The notes under the pieces are model-generated. The model did no database searches. It was not told the DNA's origin and saw nothing but the letters and a program-made list of their open reading frames with translations. 64,000 nucleotides of DNA, from NCBI GenBank assembly GCA_025449115.1, contig JAHLKC010000017.1, forward strand, positions 1 to 64,000, given 5' to 3'. Of this stretch, positions 44,192-54,058 are shown piece by piece. The stretch is from Chytridium lagenaria. Lineage: Eukaryota > Chytridiomycota > Chytridiomycetes > Chytridiales > Chytridiaceae. Position numbers and translations under genes: made by a program. Position 1 is the stretch's first letter, and each line of letters opens with the position of its first letter.

Positions 44192-45352
44192 TCATCGTAC
44201 TCGTTGGCCCTTGAGTCGCGTACTAAACGTCCTCGTCTCGGTCCCTACCGACTGTGCATCCGCACTTGGCAAAGGCGGCCAATACCCTACCGGCCTATCC
44301 TGATCATCATAACAAACCACCTCCAGTGGTCCATACTGTGCCTCAAAAAAGGTTTATCCCCCAATCGACTTTCCCGCCCGCCCATGCCGATATATCAGGA
44401 TTTGGTAAATCCCCACCATCCCAGACACCTATTTGAATGACGGACGGGGTGGAGGGGTAGAAGTAGGTGCCGTTTTGAGAGATTCGTTAAAATTGTATTG
44501 ACGGAGGAGTTGGTCGTCAATGAGCCATTGAATGCGGTGACGGGTCCAGTCGATCGTGTATTCTATGACAAATAACGGAGAATGGTCACTCCAAGTGAAA
44601 GATAGATGATCCGATACGTACTATGATATTGGTCGACGGTGTTGTTCCCATCTGGTAATGCGAGGGAAAGGTCTCGTTTTCCATATTCAGGTAAATGACT
44701 AAAGAACACGTTGGTAGTAGCTGGAGTTTCGGGTTTAGCGTTTACTATCTCCCTAGAAAAAAACATCGGGTAGAAAATGGTTAGAAAGCGTGGAACCTAC
44801 CAATCTATCTCATCTCCACGATCACTCATCGTAATGAAGGTTGTGATAATTCCTTTTGCCGAAATTCCCTTCATCCTGATACTAAACCTCCCATAAAGAT
44901 TATACCTTGTCGTTGTAATCCTCGTCCCATAACCCCCCACCGCCTTGCCATTTTCCTCACCCTCAACCCAACGCTAACGTTGCTATATGGCTATTCATAT
45001 CTCATATGAGTCCCAAACAACACACAAAAATAAGCCACCCACCACAACAAGGTCACTGGTATAATCAATCGTGAAATCCGTAGTTCTAGGGTCAACTTCT
45101 GGCAGCAACGGCGGAAAGACAGTGGTGATACGTCCTGGTGGAATCACGTAGATTCTAGACATGTCAAAAGGGTATACACCACTCTTGCAGTTGCCCGTTT
45201 CATTGGCATTGGTTGTTTGACGGCCCTCGCGTCCCAGATGTCAGATCTTGCAGCTTGTGGAAGAGCATTGAGCAAGTTGATTGAGGCGATAGGAGGATGA
45301 CGATGCTGAAGAGAAGGATGTACCATGGGGTGAGAGTCGATGGAGACGACAT
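44192..45352 (-). CDS. Secreted glycoside hydrolase family 16 protein (cell-wall transglycosylase-like)
   Basis: Starts at 45352 with a hydrophobic leader (MSSPSTLTPWYILLFSIVIL) that acts as signal peptide or anchor. After a slip at about 45200 it continues GNCKSGVYPFDMSRIYVIPP, DFTIDYTSDLVV and, after an intron, GKAVGGYGTRITTTRYNLYG, SIRMKGISAKGIITTFITM and SDRGDEIDWE. The EIDWE block (E-x-D-x-x-E, about 44810) is the catalytic signature of GH16. Then NVFFSHLPEYGKRDLSLAL, YTIDWTRHRIQWLIDD, and at the end IQIGVWDGGDLPNPDISAWA and GGKVDWG, the usual ...W-x-GG...D(W) GH16 tail. Closest in feel to the fungal Crh/Utr2 chitin-glucan crosslinking subgroup, but substrate cannot be fixed from sequence alone. 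It ends with a soluble tail at 44192 and no obvious GPI signal. Confidence 0.8.
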
Positions 45353-45617
45353 GGCTCGACAAAAAAAAAAAAGCTTCGCCTTTGTTCTTTCAATGGTTTC
45401 TCTGAAACTTTATTTTGTTTTGCGTCTGTAATCAAGCCGTGAGCCCATGGTTTCTAGTTGCCTCTGTGGTGCAGGCAACAACGCGAGACACCACAACACC
45501 AAACAAAACAAACAAAAACAAACAACTTGACGAACAACAAACAACGACTGAAATTTGTCACCAAAAATCTTGAATTTCGGCGTCATCTCTTAAATGTTCA
45601 ACGATGCTAAATCTAGT

Positions 45618-45700
45618 GGTAATTCCACTAGGTATCCTGAAGCATTATCTTTTTTTTTAGGTAATTCCACTAGGTATCCCAAAAGCATTATCTTTTTTAG
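45618..45700. repeat. About 42-bp tandem duplication
   Basis: GGTAATTCCACTAGGTATCC followed by AAGCATTATCTTTTTT is repeated twice (45618-45658 and 45660-45700) in intergenic DNA between the GH16 and SLC35F6-like genes. Confidence 0.7.
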
Positions 45701-46071
45701 TATTTAATTTACCAACTTTAAACATGAGGAAACAAACTGAGCCATTCAGCAAACGAGGAAGAAAACCACGCAGAAAACAACGGTGATAGTGAAGATAATG
45801 GTATGGATATTGCAGTTACCCGATATTCATTAAAACCAAAGCAAATATAATGAAAAAAATGATAATGGGCGCAACGATTCACCCCTACTCATTCTCCTCA
45901 TCATCAATACGGCGATACGCTGTAGTAGGTTTCGCGAAACAAAACGGTGGTGCAATAACATCATTAAACACGAACGTCCTAGAAAAAACTACGTTAATAA
46001 AATACTAGTATACAATGAAAAAAGAAAAAAAAGTGTTTCTTATAGAGCTGGCATTAATGAAAAAGCAAAGG

Positions 46072-47472
46072 TCAAAAAGGAGACACCAACCCATAGACCA
46101 AAACGACAAAGCCGGCAACCTGGATGTACTTGAACGTTTCCCAACGGAGGTACAACGAGATAGCCCAAATAAAGACCGTCCTGCAAGTATCAATAGTCGA
46201 CCTTGCAGTCGCAGAAACACGGTTTGTCACCGAAAGTCCAGACCAGTCTAACAAAGATAACGTGTTCAAGAGACAAGGACACGTAAAAAGAAGTAGAGAA
46301 TCTTACTAAAGAACGAGATTGAGAAACAAATCCCAATGCCTGCATAAAACACACTCGGCGTCGAAACAGTTTCCATGAATCCCACTGGCAAATTAAAGAA
46401 ATTTCCCTTTGGCCCATTCTTCCCATACGCCAATAAATCACCGGCAACAAATCACAGAGCTCAGTAACCCAAACACGCCTTCAAGGCCGACAGCACGTAA
46501 AGCGGGATATCGTATTTGGCCATGATGAGTTCCTCAATGACGAATTGGGAGGCGGTGATGGTTTGAGCCATGACGACGAGGATGACTCCGATAGGGAGGA
46601 CGGGGAGGGGACTGGGGAGGATTCGTTGGCACCGCTTCGACGATGCTGGAGACGCCGACGAGGAGGACGCCGATGAAGACGGTGAAGAGGGCGTACCACC
46701 GGTATGCAGGGTGACGGCGACCGAGGAAGATGGTAGAGAGGCCACCGGTGAAGAGGACGACGGAACCACGAAGCATTTGGTATATGGAAGCAGAAATGTA
46801 CTAAGTTGCAATGGATTAGCTTCGGATTGAGATAAAATCTTACGAGAAGTCCAACACTCATGAGAGTAGTAGCAGTCATGTCGCAAAGAGTCGGAATCCA
46901 AAGGAGAAACTTATTCCAGCCTTCCAAGGGTACTTCTTGGCTGGTTCTTGATTCACAAAGGCGAAGTCTCATCCAACCACAGCTACAATAGCAGCTGGGG
47001 GTACAGCGGTCACATTGTCCGAAGGTCCAGCTTCAACAGGGGCAACAGATTCGACGGTTCTAGCAGAAGTCAATCTGCTAGAATGGAAGACTAAAAGACA
47101 CATGGCCTCTCCGATGACATGAGGATGACCTTGGGTAAATGTCAGATTAAAGAGGATGGAGGTATGGACTGACCTGCCAAACCGGTTTTCATAGTTACGT
47201 CGATTTAGGGGATCCGGGTCTGAACAGTTTTCAATGCATTGAATGTTTTGGTACTTGTTGAGGATGGTGTTCATGCTGTAAGAAGCAGGATGGGGTTATA
47301 AGGTATGCGTAAGCGTATAAAGAGTTGTAGAGCCCATCATAGCAAAGCAGGCAAGAGAAAGAAGAGGTAGACGGTAAAGAGGTTAGGGAAACTTTGGATA
47401 GGAGTGAATGCGGAGAAGAGACTGACCTCCCCGTAAAGAGCATGACGACCACAAGACAGCGACGTGCGGCAT
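46072..47472 (-). CDS. SLC35F6-like drug/metabolite-superfamily transporter
   Basis: A membrane protein of about 10 spans in the nucleotide-sugar/triose-phosphate transporter clan. Exon 1 ends ARRCLVVVMLFTG-S and joins in phase (AG+C across a GTCAGT...TTACAG intron) to MNTILNKYQNIQC, the conserved first helix and following loop of SLC35F6. Then HVIGEAMCLLVF, WIPTLCDMTATTLMSVGLL, MLRGSVVLFTGGLSTIFL, GRRHPAYRWYALFTVF, GVLLVGVSSIVE, VILVVMAQTITASQFVIEEL, then YVLSALKACLG, and finally STIDTCRTVFIWAISLYLRW and VAGFVVLVYGLVSPF to the stop at 46072. In animals the family sits in lysosomal or mitochondrial membranes; transported substrate unknown. Several one-base slips. The start at 47472 assumes one of them. 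Confidence 0.85.
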
Positions 47473-47559
47473 TTTCCTTTCGTTCTCCTGATGTCAGACG
47501 GGTTTCAAATTTGTTTCCGATGTTTCTCAAGATGAAGGGCCACCCGAACCGAAATCAGT

Positions 47560-47738
47560 TACGCAGCGCGCATCGCGGCTCATCACAAGAAACTATAACA
47601 TGGCGGAGCTACAGAGAAATAGGTAGATAGAACAACCATACACTCATGCGATAAATAAAGAGCGTCACTTAAATTGGACGGTTTGCGTCAAAAGCCCGAA
47701 CAAGAAAGAGACATGTAAACATCACTCAATGATATTAC
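47560..47738. repeat. Long direct repeat, copy 1 (partner at 60,045-60,228)
   Basis: Shared blocks with the partner include GGCGGAGCTACAGAGA, CATGCGATAAA, AAGAGCGTCACTT, GGTTTGCGTCAAA and ACATGTAAACATCACTCAAT in the same order and orientation. The partner has about 30 bp extra after AAGAGCGTCACTT. This copy is just upstream of the SLC35F6-like start. Confidence 0.8.
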
Positions 47739-48211
47739 GAGAAATGGAAATATACATGTGCGCTTTTTTTGTTTTGTTTTCTTAATTGGGTGGAGGGAGG
47801 GATGAATTCACTACTTACCTCTTCTTATCGATCAGTTATGCATGCCTTTACTTCGCGTTAGGATCAAAAGACTGCATCCCCGCGAATGCTCCTCAACCTT
47901 TCCGTGTTCGACCCTTCTCATCTCCTTTCCGACCCAACCCAAGCATATTTGAAGATGTTTTACGTCATGAACGAAACCCTCTACCGTAACGTAATGTTTT
48001 GTTGTGTAAGCAACCGTTTTTCTCTTGCACTAGTTACTACTTCATGAATTGCAATCATATATTGGGAGCTCGAAGATGCATCTACATAGTGTTTGTTTAT
48101 AAAAGGAGTATGTAGCAAATATTATTTTGTTTTTATGTAGTTTCATATGCGGTAGCTTGATGGCTGGTATATTCGAAACAACAATAGTTTGACACCAAAC
48201 TTCCAACAGGT

Positions 48212-48799
48212 TCACCCCAGAACTGGTTGATGACCATGCCTTGAACGAATTACAAGAGGTGAAAGCCAAAAAGAAGGAGGTCCTGAAACGCTTTGGTCAT
48301 TGACGCCCGCGTATGCGAGCATCAAAATGAGGTAAACGCGCACTATCAGAGGGCGTTAGCAAATGTAGAAGGGGTTGTTAAGGTTCAAAGTAAGGATGAT
48401 AAAGCTTGAATACTTACTCTGGACATGACCAGCCCAAAACGCATGAAGTGGAAAAATGACAAAAACAAAGTGTTCTGCCACAGAAGATGACTTCGAACAG
48501 AAGAAATCCCGCCAATATAGCCTCAACGCCAGAAGCTTTACTTTGCCTAAAACACTTTAGTCGGCATTGAAAAATCACTCAAATGTACCAGATCCTAAGG
48601 GTGATGCACCCAGACAAGAGAGAATTAATAAGGTCGCCCCGAGGACATACAGGACCACGATTCCGATCCCGTACATGTGGACCAAATCCAGCGTGTGAAG
48701 GACATTCATCCCTATTCCGAACCATACCAGCACCCATTGGAGTTTAACTCCATCGGTACCTAGTACAGCCTTGGTTGAGGTTGAAGACGAAGGTGTCAT
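48212..48799 (-). CDS. Small multi-pass membrane protein, unrecognised
   Basis: Start ATG at 48799 (MTPSSSTSTKAV). Exon 1 to 48589 carries VKLQWVLVWFGIGMNVLHTL and GIGIVVLYVLGATLLILSCL, two membrane spans with a short loop. A GTACAT...GTTTTAG intron joins in phase to KVKLLALRLYWRDFFC and EHFVFVIFPLHAFWAGHV, and a further GTAAGT...TGATAG intron to MRVYLILMLAYAGV. It stops at 48212. Four spans in about 150 residues. The family is unknown. The last exon could instead shift into another frame ([14 protein letters not shown]). Confidence 0.5.
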
Positions 48800-48956
48800 T
48801 TCAGGATACGTATGAAAGACTGAAGGAGTTCTAAAAGATAATAAAAGATTGAAATTGGAGGGGTGTTTTATTTGGGGTGTTGTTGTGCACACCACCCAAA
48901 GTTGTTTTTGGTGTTTGTGCTCATTACACAAACCTGTGCTCGGGTTTTCTTAATAT

Positions 48957-49260
48957 TTAATAAATAATGTTTACCGTGTTCACATTTCCAAAAGCCTCAA
49001 GGCAGCGCGCCATTCGTTCTCGGTAAGTAGACTCTGATCTCTTCATAAAATTGCAACCAATTGCGTCGGTGGGGTAATTTTTGAGGTAAAACATAAAACA
49101 GAGGAAGTCTTTGGACTGAGGCGGTTCTCTCGAAAGTGAGGGGCTGCCAGCTCCCACAGTTTATCCGCTGTGTGTCTGCTAACTCCATAAAAGGAGCGGA
49201 ACTGGCGCTGCCAAGATAGCTTGGCTGCGGCCCTTTGCGCGTTGACAAAAGGAACCCCTA
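48957..49260 (-). pseudogene. N-terminal fragment of a Harbinger/ISXO2-like transposase
   Basis: The minus strand reads WQRQFRSFYGVSRHTADKLW, then (one-base shift) DFLCFMFYLKNYPTDAIGCN and FMKRSESTYRERMARCLEAF. The order FR-x-x-YGVS-x-x-T...LW, FLKxYPTD and the late R-x-W-like helix is that of the DNA-binding N-terminus of Harbinger-type elements common in oomycetes and fungi. No catalytic domain follows on the minus strand before the next gene. A truncated relic. Confidence 0.5.
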
Positions 49261-49667
49261 TAAACATGCACAGAATAGATAAAATGTAATTAGTAAATGC
49301 ATAATAATACATAATATTAGTAATATCATCATAACCAATAATAATAACAAATACAGACGGGAAAAAAAGGATATGCGGAAATCATTTACCCATCATTTTA
49401 CAAGCAACAATCTGCATCGGGTCCATGATTTAAACTTATGTTTTGGCAGTTATTTGGCTTGATGAAATAGGTGGCAATGTGTGCGGTGGCATAGACAATT
49501 ACATGCCACCACAATAGTCTTTTATATTGTTTTTTTTATTTATTATTAAAGTTATTGATTACAATACATATTGATCCGAGATCCTTAATTAACTTTAACC
49601 CTTTTCACTCTTCCGAAATATTGGGCAACGCAAAATAAAAAGGTAATGATATATATATCTAAGATGT

Positions 49668-49675
49668 GTATTTTC
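49668..49675. repeat. 8-bp target site duplication of the KDZ element, left
   Basis: GTATTTTC immediately outside the left inverted repeat. The identical octamer lies directly outside the right one (57486-57493). Eight base pairs is, to my knowledge, the duplication length of Zisupton-type elements. Confidence 0.85.
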
Positions 49676-49900
49676 CACCCAGTGTCAACTTTGTAGCACC
49701 TTTTAATAGGCAAAAAAAGTAAATAAATCGTTGTTTAAAGGTATATTTTTTCTGAGCTGAGCTGCGTCTTGCAAAGGACTTGGCGAAATTGAGCCTCCTT
49801 CCTGTGAGTGTGGGTCCGAAGATTTTTTGAAAATGGACTGACAGAAACGCAAATCTGTATAGTAACTTTTATTTCCAGCTCCGTCTCCATCGACGCCGTC
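49676..49900. repeat. Left terminal inverted repeat of the KDZ element
   Basis: Runs from CACCCAGTGTCAAC to CATCGACGCCGTC. Its reverse complement matches 57254-57485 end to end. I see differences mainly in run lengths (C3/C2 at the tip, T6/T5, A6/A7, A4/A5, A2T3/A3T3). Confidence 0.9.
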
Positions 49901-50027
49901 ATCCCCTCTTGTCAACCTCCGTCGCGTCAAACAGACATCCGAACTCCCCCCACCTCCCCCCTTTCTCTCATCCAACTCTCACTCCTCCGTTCTCTCACAT
50001 TTGCAAGATGAGCTCATCAGTTGCCTG

Positions 50028-52949
50028 ATGGCAGAAAAAGAAAGAACCGCTCAAAGGTCACAGCCTTCCGACGGTTTTCGAATGCTGCATCGAGGCAGGG
50101 ACATTAACTATAGAATGGGAAACCGAAGTCCATCTCGAACTCAAAGGCGCCCAGAGGCGATATCATCGAAGGACATATTGTACGGACGGCACACCATCAG
50201 CAGGACGGAAGTAAGAGAGAGGCTGGCGGCCCAACGACTGCTGAAAGGCAAGAAGCGGAAACGGAAGCAGCAAGTCCATGCCACATACCTTCCAGAAGAC
50301 ATCGATCTCGATCCCGTGTAGGAATCACTCGTTGGATAGCAGACGGAGATATGCCATCAAGCCTCAGGACGACTTTGGGCGAGGTCTCGTATTGGATAGG
50401 GACCGCATCCCAAAACCGGATTTAAAGGACAGCATCAAAGAGATACAGAGAGGCTAAGAAAGCTGGACTTCGAGCTTTTGATGCATCAGGATGCGGATGC
50501 TTGAGTTGTTCACATCCCATTACGCATGCCCAGATAACGAGCTGATTCATCCCGATGGTGTCGACAAGAAAGAATTTCGATGCCAATGTGAAGATGCCAA
50601 CTTTATTGACACTGTCATCGTTATGACACGAAGGGGAAAGGAGACAGTTAAAGTCGTTGGTTGCCCTCGCCATACACCAGCAATCGTCATTCTTGATCAA
50701 GGTTTTATGCCAGCAAAAGTACATGGTATAGGTATGCTGCCTTACGCGATCGTCCTATAAGAAAATGTCTAACATAGTATCGTAGGGGTTGCTTTTAGTT
50801 TGGCAAAAATGAGGAGGATGGCTAGATATCGAGAGCACGGAGGGGTGTCGTTTCAAGCTGGCTATGAGGCAGAGTTTTTCACGCGGCTGGACTCAACATA
50901 CCTGCTGAAGAGCGAGAAGCCACCGTATTATAAGGAGTTTTTGGATGCGATGCGAGAGTTTCTTATCCTAGAGCATCTTGTCTGGCACGGTCGTTTCACA
51001 TCAAGATTATCGAGCATCATGGAGCTGGGAAAACGAAATGCCCTTGCCTGGGTAGTCAAGATAGCAAGGGCATATTAATTCAGGTAGTTACTTTTCTCGA
51101 AACATAATTATTATCCTTCTGATACTAATAATGTGGACAGACATGCGATGGTTACTTTTCAGCAAAAAAGCTTGACAAAGCTCACGGGGGAGGCGGAAAC
51201 TACGGAGAGACAGCTATAAGCAAGGAGTACTTTAAGGTTAGTTAGTCTTGCTCATTTGACTTTGGCCTCAAGTTAATTATTTGATATCATGAAGGAGGCC
51301 AGTGAAGCTTACCGTGCAAGTTCTGTGCCGGACTCTGCCGAGAAAAGTATGTGCACGTCGCAATTTATAGCAGGAACCGACAATAATCAGTCAGGAGGGA
51401 AGACTGATATCGCTGCCATTTTCGGGACTTTTTGCCGGCATGAAGTCTCCGGGGTCATATACGGTAAGATGGATTTGTCGCTCTTCATATACTTTTCATA
51501 ACCATCTTTCAGATATTGACGTTGGCGAAAAGTTGTCATATGCCGTTGCTGCTTTAGAGAGTGTGAGGAGAGAATATCCAAACCGGAAGATTGCGTGGAG
51601 TTACGATATCTCATGTAAGCTCGCGGCGCACCTTCACAAGCATAATATAGAGCTCCCCTATATTATGATGCTTCCCGCTCTCCATTCATTTTGTCACGAC
51701 CACGCATGTCAATCCATGTTTTCCCCTTATGTTCTGATGGGTCTCGGGCATGCTGACTGCGAGGGCTGTGAGAGGACATGGTCTGTGCTCGAGCCTATCA
51801 TCGGGCATACCCATCACCAAACCTTTGGGAATAGACGTCTTACGATAGCTCGCGCCATGGATGCAAATGACGTCAGGAAGGTTGCAAGGTTAGTTCATGT
51901 TAGATTACGTAACGGTAATTCTCTTTTTTTTTATTCAGTGCACCAAAAATAATGATGAAAAACGTGAATGCGGCTCTAGACCGGCTTGGGCCTTGGCGCG
52001 AAAAGGAGTCAAAACAAGATTATTCAGGAGAACTTAACGTATTCGGAAGCGATACAGATAAATCGGATTCAACGAGCGCGGGCGCATAAGGCCTACCTTG
52101 CGGGGAAGAAAGGTACAAAGGTCCTCCAAGAACTTCGAAAAGCGTTAAATATAGAAGGCAGGGTCTATTCGCGCTTTAGAGCGCCATATAAAGAATGGAC
52201 GAGGTAATTTTTTTTTAAGTTTTGCTTTTTTTGCTTTCTCTTCACTCTTTTCACCTCATTAAAAACACGAAATTCATTTTCCTATAAGCACAACGATGAC
52301 GTCGAAATTACGAAGGAAGTTGAAGAAGCATAATTCGGAATTCCGCGATCTTTTAAACGATTACAACTCCACCTCGGCCGAGAAACATCAACAAGCGGTT
52401 AACAGGCTCCCTCTCTCTGTGCGCGCAGCAGCTTTCGCTTCTATTCAAGTTGACGGAATAATGGTTGACAACGACAGTGAGGACGACGATGACGAGAACA
52501 GACACAGCGATATTCCTTTAGTCTCGGAGGCGGATGGAGAAATCGTTCCTGAGATCGAAAATCAAGCCGCCCATAGCCTAACAAGAAAGGAGATATTCGA
52601 CGATCTTAATCTACCTTCAATGAGCGATGAGGTGACGGAATACTGGAAAAATCTGGAGGACTTGGTTTTGCACGTTGCAGACTCACGACACGCTGCAGAA
52701 CATTTCAAGGAACGCGAAAAATTCTGGGAGGATGTGTTGTCGAGCCTTGAGGATTCGCAGTGGTCGTTTTTCGCAAAGGCCTGGGCTCAACATTTCGTTC
52801 ATGCTCGAATGGAACAGGAGGGTATTTTGAAGACGGCATGGTTGTATATGGCAGATGAATACTTTAAAGCTTCGGAGTATGCAAGCTTTGAGGTAGATCA
52901 TTACAATCAAGTTGAGATTGGTATTCTTTCGTTGCTGGGGGGCAAATGA
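50028..52949 (+). CDS. KDZ-family transposase
   Basis: Catalyses cut-and-paste movement of the element. The likely start at 50028 gives a basic N-terminus (KGKKRKRKQQVH at about 50250). Then come CQCEDANFIDTVIV and CPRHTPAIVILDQGFMPAKV (CxC-like zinc and G-x-FP motifs), followed across an intron by VAFSLAKMRRMARYREHG. The core is unmistakable: CDGYFSAKKLDKAHGGGG and AISKEYF (about 51145-51240), IFGTFCRHEVSG, then DVGEKLSYAVAALESV, KIAWSYDISCKLAAHL (YDISC), ALHSFCHDHACQ and GLGHADCEGCERTWSVLEPI (about 51735), all hallmarks of KDZ transposases. The last exon (52296-52949, EYWKNLEDLVLHVADSRHAA and an acidic stretch) is the helical C-terminus or a separate ORF. Several one-base slips prevent a single clean frame. 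Confidence 0.88.
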
Positions 52950-54058
52950 ACCACCTTACTGTGTAATAACTTTTTACTTTAATACATTATTATCTATGCT
53001 TATGTTTTTATCACCTTGCGTTGATATCTTATTCTTTTTTGTCTTAAAATTGCTCTCTAGTCATAAAATGAATACACTCGTCAATTTCCTGTAGGTAGAT
53101 CATTTTCAGACCAGAATAATACCTTTTTTCAGTCCGAAAAGGACATAATAAATATGCAATCTCAAACTTAAAACTAATTTTGCCTAAATATACATTACAG
53201 AATTTTTATTCACTAGTTTACGCGACAGCCCTAATCCCAACGCGTAAAACTTAATTTTAATACATACAAAAAGCTATATTATGTAAGAGTCTTAACGATA
53301 AAATCTCACTTTTAAGGATCGAAACATATAAAACCCTGTCGCTGTATTTGTGTTTTTCCACTTTTCGTGACGAGTTCACGTTCAAAATAGGAACAAATAA
53401 TGTATTTGGATTCAGAAACAAAATTCAAATAGAATGATATATAAGTTCAATAGTTTCGCGAAATTTATTGCCTTTTCATTTTTCTTTTCTTACACCGAGT
53501 TTGAAAAACCCCACAGCTGCATATCATCTGAAGTGTTGCTTCAAAAATGTTCGGGTTTTTTCTAAAACGAAAATTAAGTATATCTTAAACATTAAGCAAT
53601 TTTTTTATTTACGTGATCTCTCTAAAATCATTGACTTTTACACGCTTTAGTGCACATTTTTAGGACATAAAATCTGATTTCGAACAAAAAACATCATAAC
53701 AAGTCTTCGGTGTATTCTAAAACGCCATAAAAAAATTCAAATACTTATACGGATTCATCAAACAATATTGTGCAATGGGAAGTGTTTTTACTCGATGCTT
53801 CTTTTTATAAAAACCAAAGAAAGTTGTAATTCTAATCAATAAATGACGTGTTTAACGTTTTTGGAGAGCCAAATATTTTCTTTTCCTTCACCATAAATAG
53901 CGGATCTTAATTAGGAACTTGATAGGATAAGCATTAAAGCTTTTTCGCCAACTTGCTTCTTTAGCACTCAAACCATTTAGGTCTAGCTACGCGTTTAGAG
54001 TCTTTATCGTATTGTCAAATTTTTCTATTATGTATTTACCAAAATACTTTTGTCCGTC
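52950..54058. other. Non-coding AT-rich spacer inside the KDZ element
   Basis: About 1.1 kb between the two element genes with no domain-bearing ORF. It should contain the 3' UTR of the transposase and the promoter of the homeodomain/HMG gene. AATACATT/AATAAA-like signals occur around 52980 and 53150. Confidence 0.5.
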